From Arthrobacter sp. (GTDB lineage Bacteria > Actinomycetota > Actinomycetes > Actinomycetales > Micrococcaceae), in contig JAGLBH010000089.1 in assembly GCA_018260285.1 (NCBI GenBank), positions 1 through 6,810 on the forward strand: a stretch of 6,810 bases of DNA. Direction: 5' to 3'. Positions 5,866 to 6,810 of this stretch are shown here, piece by piece; position 1 is the stretch's first letter; the number at the start of each line of letters is the position of its first letter. A model generated the notes under the pieces. It did not search any database, was not told where the DNA came from, and worked only from the letters and a program-made list of their open reading frames with translations. Both the position numbers and the translations under genes were made by a program.

Positions 5866-5902
5866 GCCTGTTCACACGCACAAGACGTGTGAACAGGCCG
5901 TT
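5862..5902. terminator. 17-bp perfect hairpin, probable bidirectional terminator
   Basis: AACGGCCTGTTCACACG (5862-5878) pairs perfectly with CGTGTGAACAGGCCGTT (5886-5902) across a seven-base loop. Outside a 3-by-3 internal mismatch, ATCACAC (5852-5858) pairs with GTGTGAT (5906-5912), adding seven more pairs. It lies between convergent genes, about 20 bases past the stop of the dehydrogenase gene. Neither strand has a T-tract after the stem, but stems without one are often proposed as terminators in high-GC actinobacteria. Being part of the repeat element, its function could be secondary. Confidence 0.6.
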
Positions 5903-5932
5903 CTGGTGTGATGAAGCAGCCTCGGGCCCGGC

Positions 5933-6784
5933 CTACCAGGTGTAGAAGCCCTGCCCCGACTTGCGACCGAGCTCGCCGCGGGCCACCTTGTCCCGCAGGA
6001 TGGCGGGCGGCTCGAAGCGCTCCCCCAGGGTGGACGCCAGGTACTCGGCGATGCCGAGCCGCACGTCCAGCCCCACGATGTCCGTCGTCTTGAGCGGCCC
6101 CACCGGATGGCGGTAGCCGAGCACCATGGCGTTGTCGATGTCCTCGGCGGACGCCACGCCCTCCTCCACCATCCGCATGGCCTCGAGCGCAATGGCCACG
6201 CCCAGGCGCGAGCTCGCGAACCCGGGCACGTCCTTGACCACCACGGCCGTCTTCCCCAGGCCTTCCGCCCACGCGCGGGCCGCGTCCACCAGCTCCGGGG
6301 CCGTCTTCTCCGCGACCACCACCTCGATGAGGGACGACGCCGGGACCGGGTTGAAGAAGTGCAGCCCGACGAGCCGCTCGGGCCGCTCCAGGGCGTCGGC
6401 CAGGTCGGAGACGCTCAGCGAGGACGTGTTCGTGCCGATCCAGGCGTCCTCCCCGAGGGCAGCCTCGATCCGCCGCAGGGAGTCACCCTTGATCTGGAAG
6501 TCCTCGGGGACAGCCTCGACCACCAGGCCGCACCCGGCGAAGAGCGCCGCATCCGTGCCGACGGCCAGCCTCTCCCCGCAGGCGGCCTCGGACTCGTCGA
6601 GCAGCCCCCGCTCTGCGGAGGCGGCCACGGCAGACAGGATGCGCTCCTGTGCGGCGGCTGCGGCGTCGTCGTCCCGTTCGACGACGGCGACCGATGCGCC
6701 CTTGACGAGGAACGCGTGGGCGATGCCCGCGCCCATGCGGCCTCCGCCGAGGACGCCGACCTGTGCGGGAAGCTCAGTGCTCAT
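5933..6784 (-). CDS. paaH: 3-hydroxyacyl-CoA dehydrogenase, probably PaaH (3-hydroxyadipyl-CoA dehydrogenase)
   Basis: A complete 283-residue NAD-dependent dehydrogenase of the 3-hydroxybutyryl-CoA / 3-hydroxyadipyl-CoA type. The Rossmann motif VGVLGGGRMGAGIA (9-22) is followed by the acidic Glu36 that favours NAD over NADP. NTSSLS (119-124) gives Ser121, LHFFNPVP (141-148) the catalytic His142, and IEVV the paired Glu154. DVPGFASSRLG (185-195) opens the C-terminal helical domain, and GRKSGQGFYTW closes the protein, as is usual. Ser192 stands where many family members have Asn. The ATG at 6784 follows AGGAGA (6791-6796) with six bases between. A paa role is inferred from paaZ and the PaaI-like thioesterase nearby; a 3-hydroxybutyryl-CoA dehydrogenase of general fat or butyrate metabolism would look the same. 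It may be the downstream member of an operon whose earlier genes lie beyond the right edge. Confidence 0.88.
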   Translation of the reverse strand: MSTELPAQVGVLGGGRMGAGIAHAFLVKGASVAVVERDDDAAAAAQERILSAVAASAERGLLDESEAACGERLAVGTDAALFAGCGLVVEAVPEDFQIKGDSLRRIEAALGEDAWIGTNTSSLSVSDLADALERPERLVGLHFFNPVPASSLIEVVVAEKTAPELVDAARAWAEGLGKTAVVVKDVPGFASSRLGVAIALEAMRMVEEGVASAEDIDNAMVLGYRHPVGPLKTTDIVGLDVRLGIAEYLASTLGERFEPPAILRDKVARGELGRKSGQGFYTW

Positions 6785-6810
6785 GGGAATTCTCCTGGGG
6801 TGTGCTGCTG

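Larger units (their letters stand above)
5709..5912. repeat. 204-bp intergenic element with 27-bp perfect terminal inverted repeats
   Basis: The 27 bases at 5709-5735 (ATCACACCAG...GTTCACACG) recur exactly, inverted, at 5886-5912. The copies bound a segment lying between two convergent genes; one copy begins 18 bases past the stop of the upstream gene and the other ends 20 bases short of the stop of the downstream one. A third, direct copy at 5852-5878 differs only at three adjacent bases. The interior holds 31-bp tandem repeats. The layout resembles a MITE or REP-like element, but no target-site duplication is evident in the flanking bases. A terminator-derived repeat is the alternative. No coding capacity is credible. 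Confidence 0.6.

Noticed and set aside
5569..5892. Plus-strand open frame running through the repeats, with repeated THTR/ACSH peptides
   Set aside because: The peptide repeats are only the translation of the DNA repeats; there is no ribosome binding site, and the frame starts inside the nuclease-like gene.

Overview
The window is very GC-rich (roughly 70%) with dense coding on both strands and strong G/C preference at third codon positions. It has a phenylacetate-type PaaZ, a secreted protein ending in a sunset-like domain, and genes that appear to start leaderlessly six bases after a -10 hexamer. Together these point to an actinobacterium, probably of the order Micrococcales (Micrococcaceae-like). 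The genus cannot be fixed from this sequence.

Layout from left to right. (1) 1-1446, minus: the N-terminal 482 codons of paaZ, covering most of the aldehyde dehydrogenase half; the rest lies beyond the left edge. (2) 1447-1671: a divergent intergenic region with a TetR/PaaR-type operator against the paaZ ribosome binding site, and a near-consensus promoter facing right. (3) 1672-2280, plus: a small secreted protein with an Ig-like region and a C-terminal sunset-like domain. (4) 2346-2915, plus: a GNAT acetyltransferase closest to the spermidine/spermine (diamine) acetyltransferase type. (5) 2930-2978: a striking cluster of three CCTGGAA half-sites in two overlapping inverted repeats, covering the promoter of the next gene. 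(6) 2979-4208, plus: a Fic AMPylase with an inhibitory-helix motif and a C-terminal winged helix. It overlaps by 4 bases (ATGA) with (7) 4205-4609, a PaaI-like hotdog thioesterase. (8) about 4722-5690, plus: an AbiEi-like/DUF559-like putative nuclease. (9) 5691-5932: a convergent intergenic region filled by a roughly 204-bp repeat element with 27-bp perfect terminal inverted repeats, internal 31-bp tandem repeats and a strong hairpin. (10) 5933-6784, minus: a 3-hydroxyacyl-CoA dehydrogenase, probably PaaH.

How it fits together. PaaZ opens the oxepin-CoA ring and oxidises the resulting aldehyde. PaaH oxidises 3-hydroxyadipyl-CoA later in the same pathway. PaaI-type thioesterases remove dead-end phenylacetyl-CoA intermediates. 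The three genes therefore look like one phenylacetate catabolic locus, but they are separated by genes with no obvious catabolic role (secreted protein, acetyltransferase, Fic, nuclease-like protein). The most notable unexplained items are the operator array in front of fic, the coupling of fic to a thioesterase, and the repeat element between the convergent genes.
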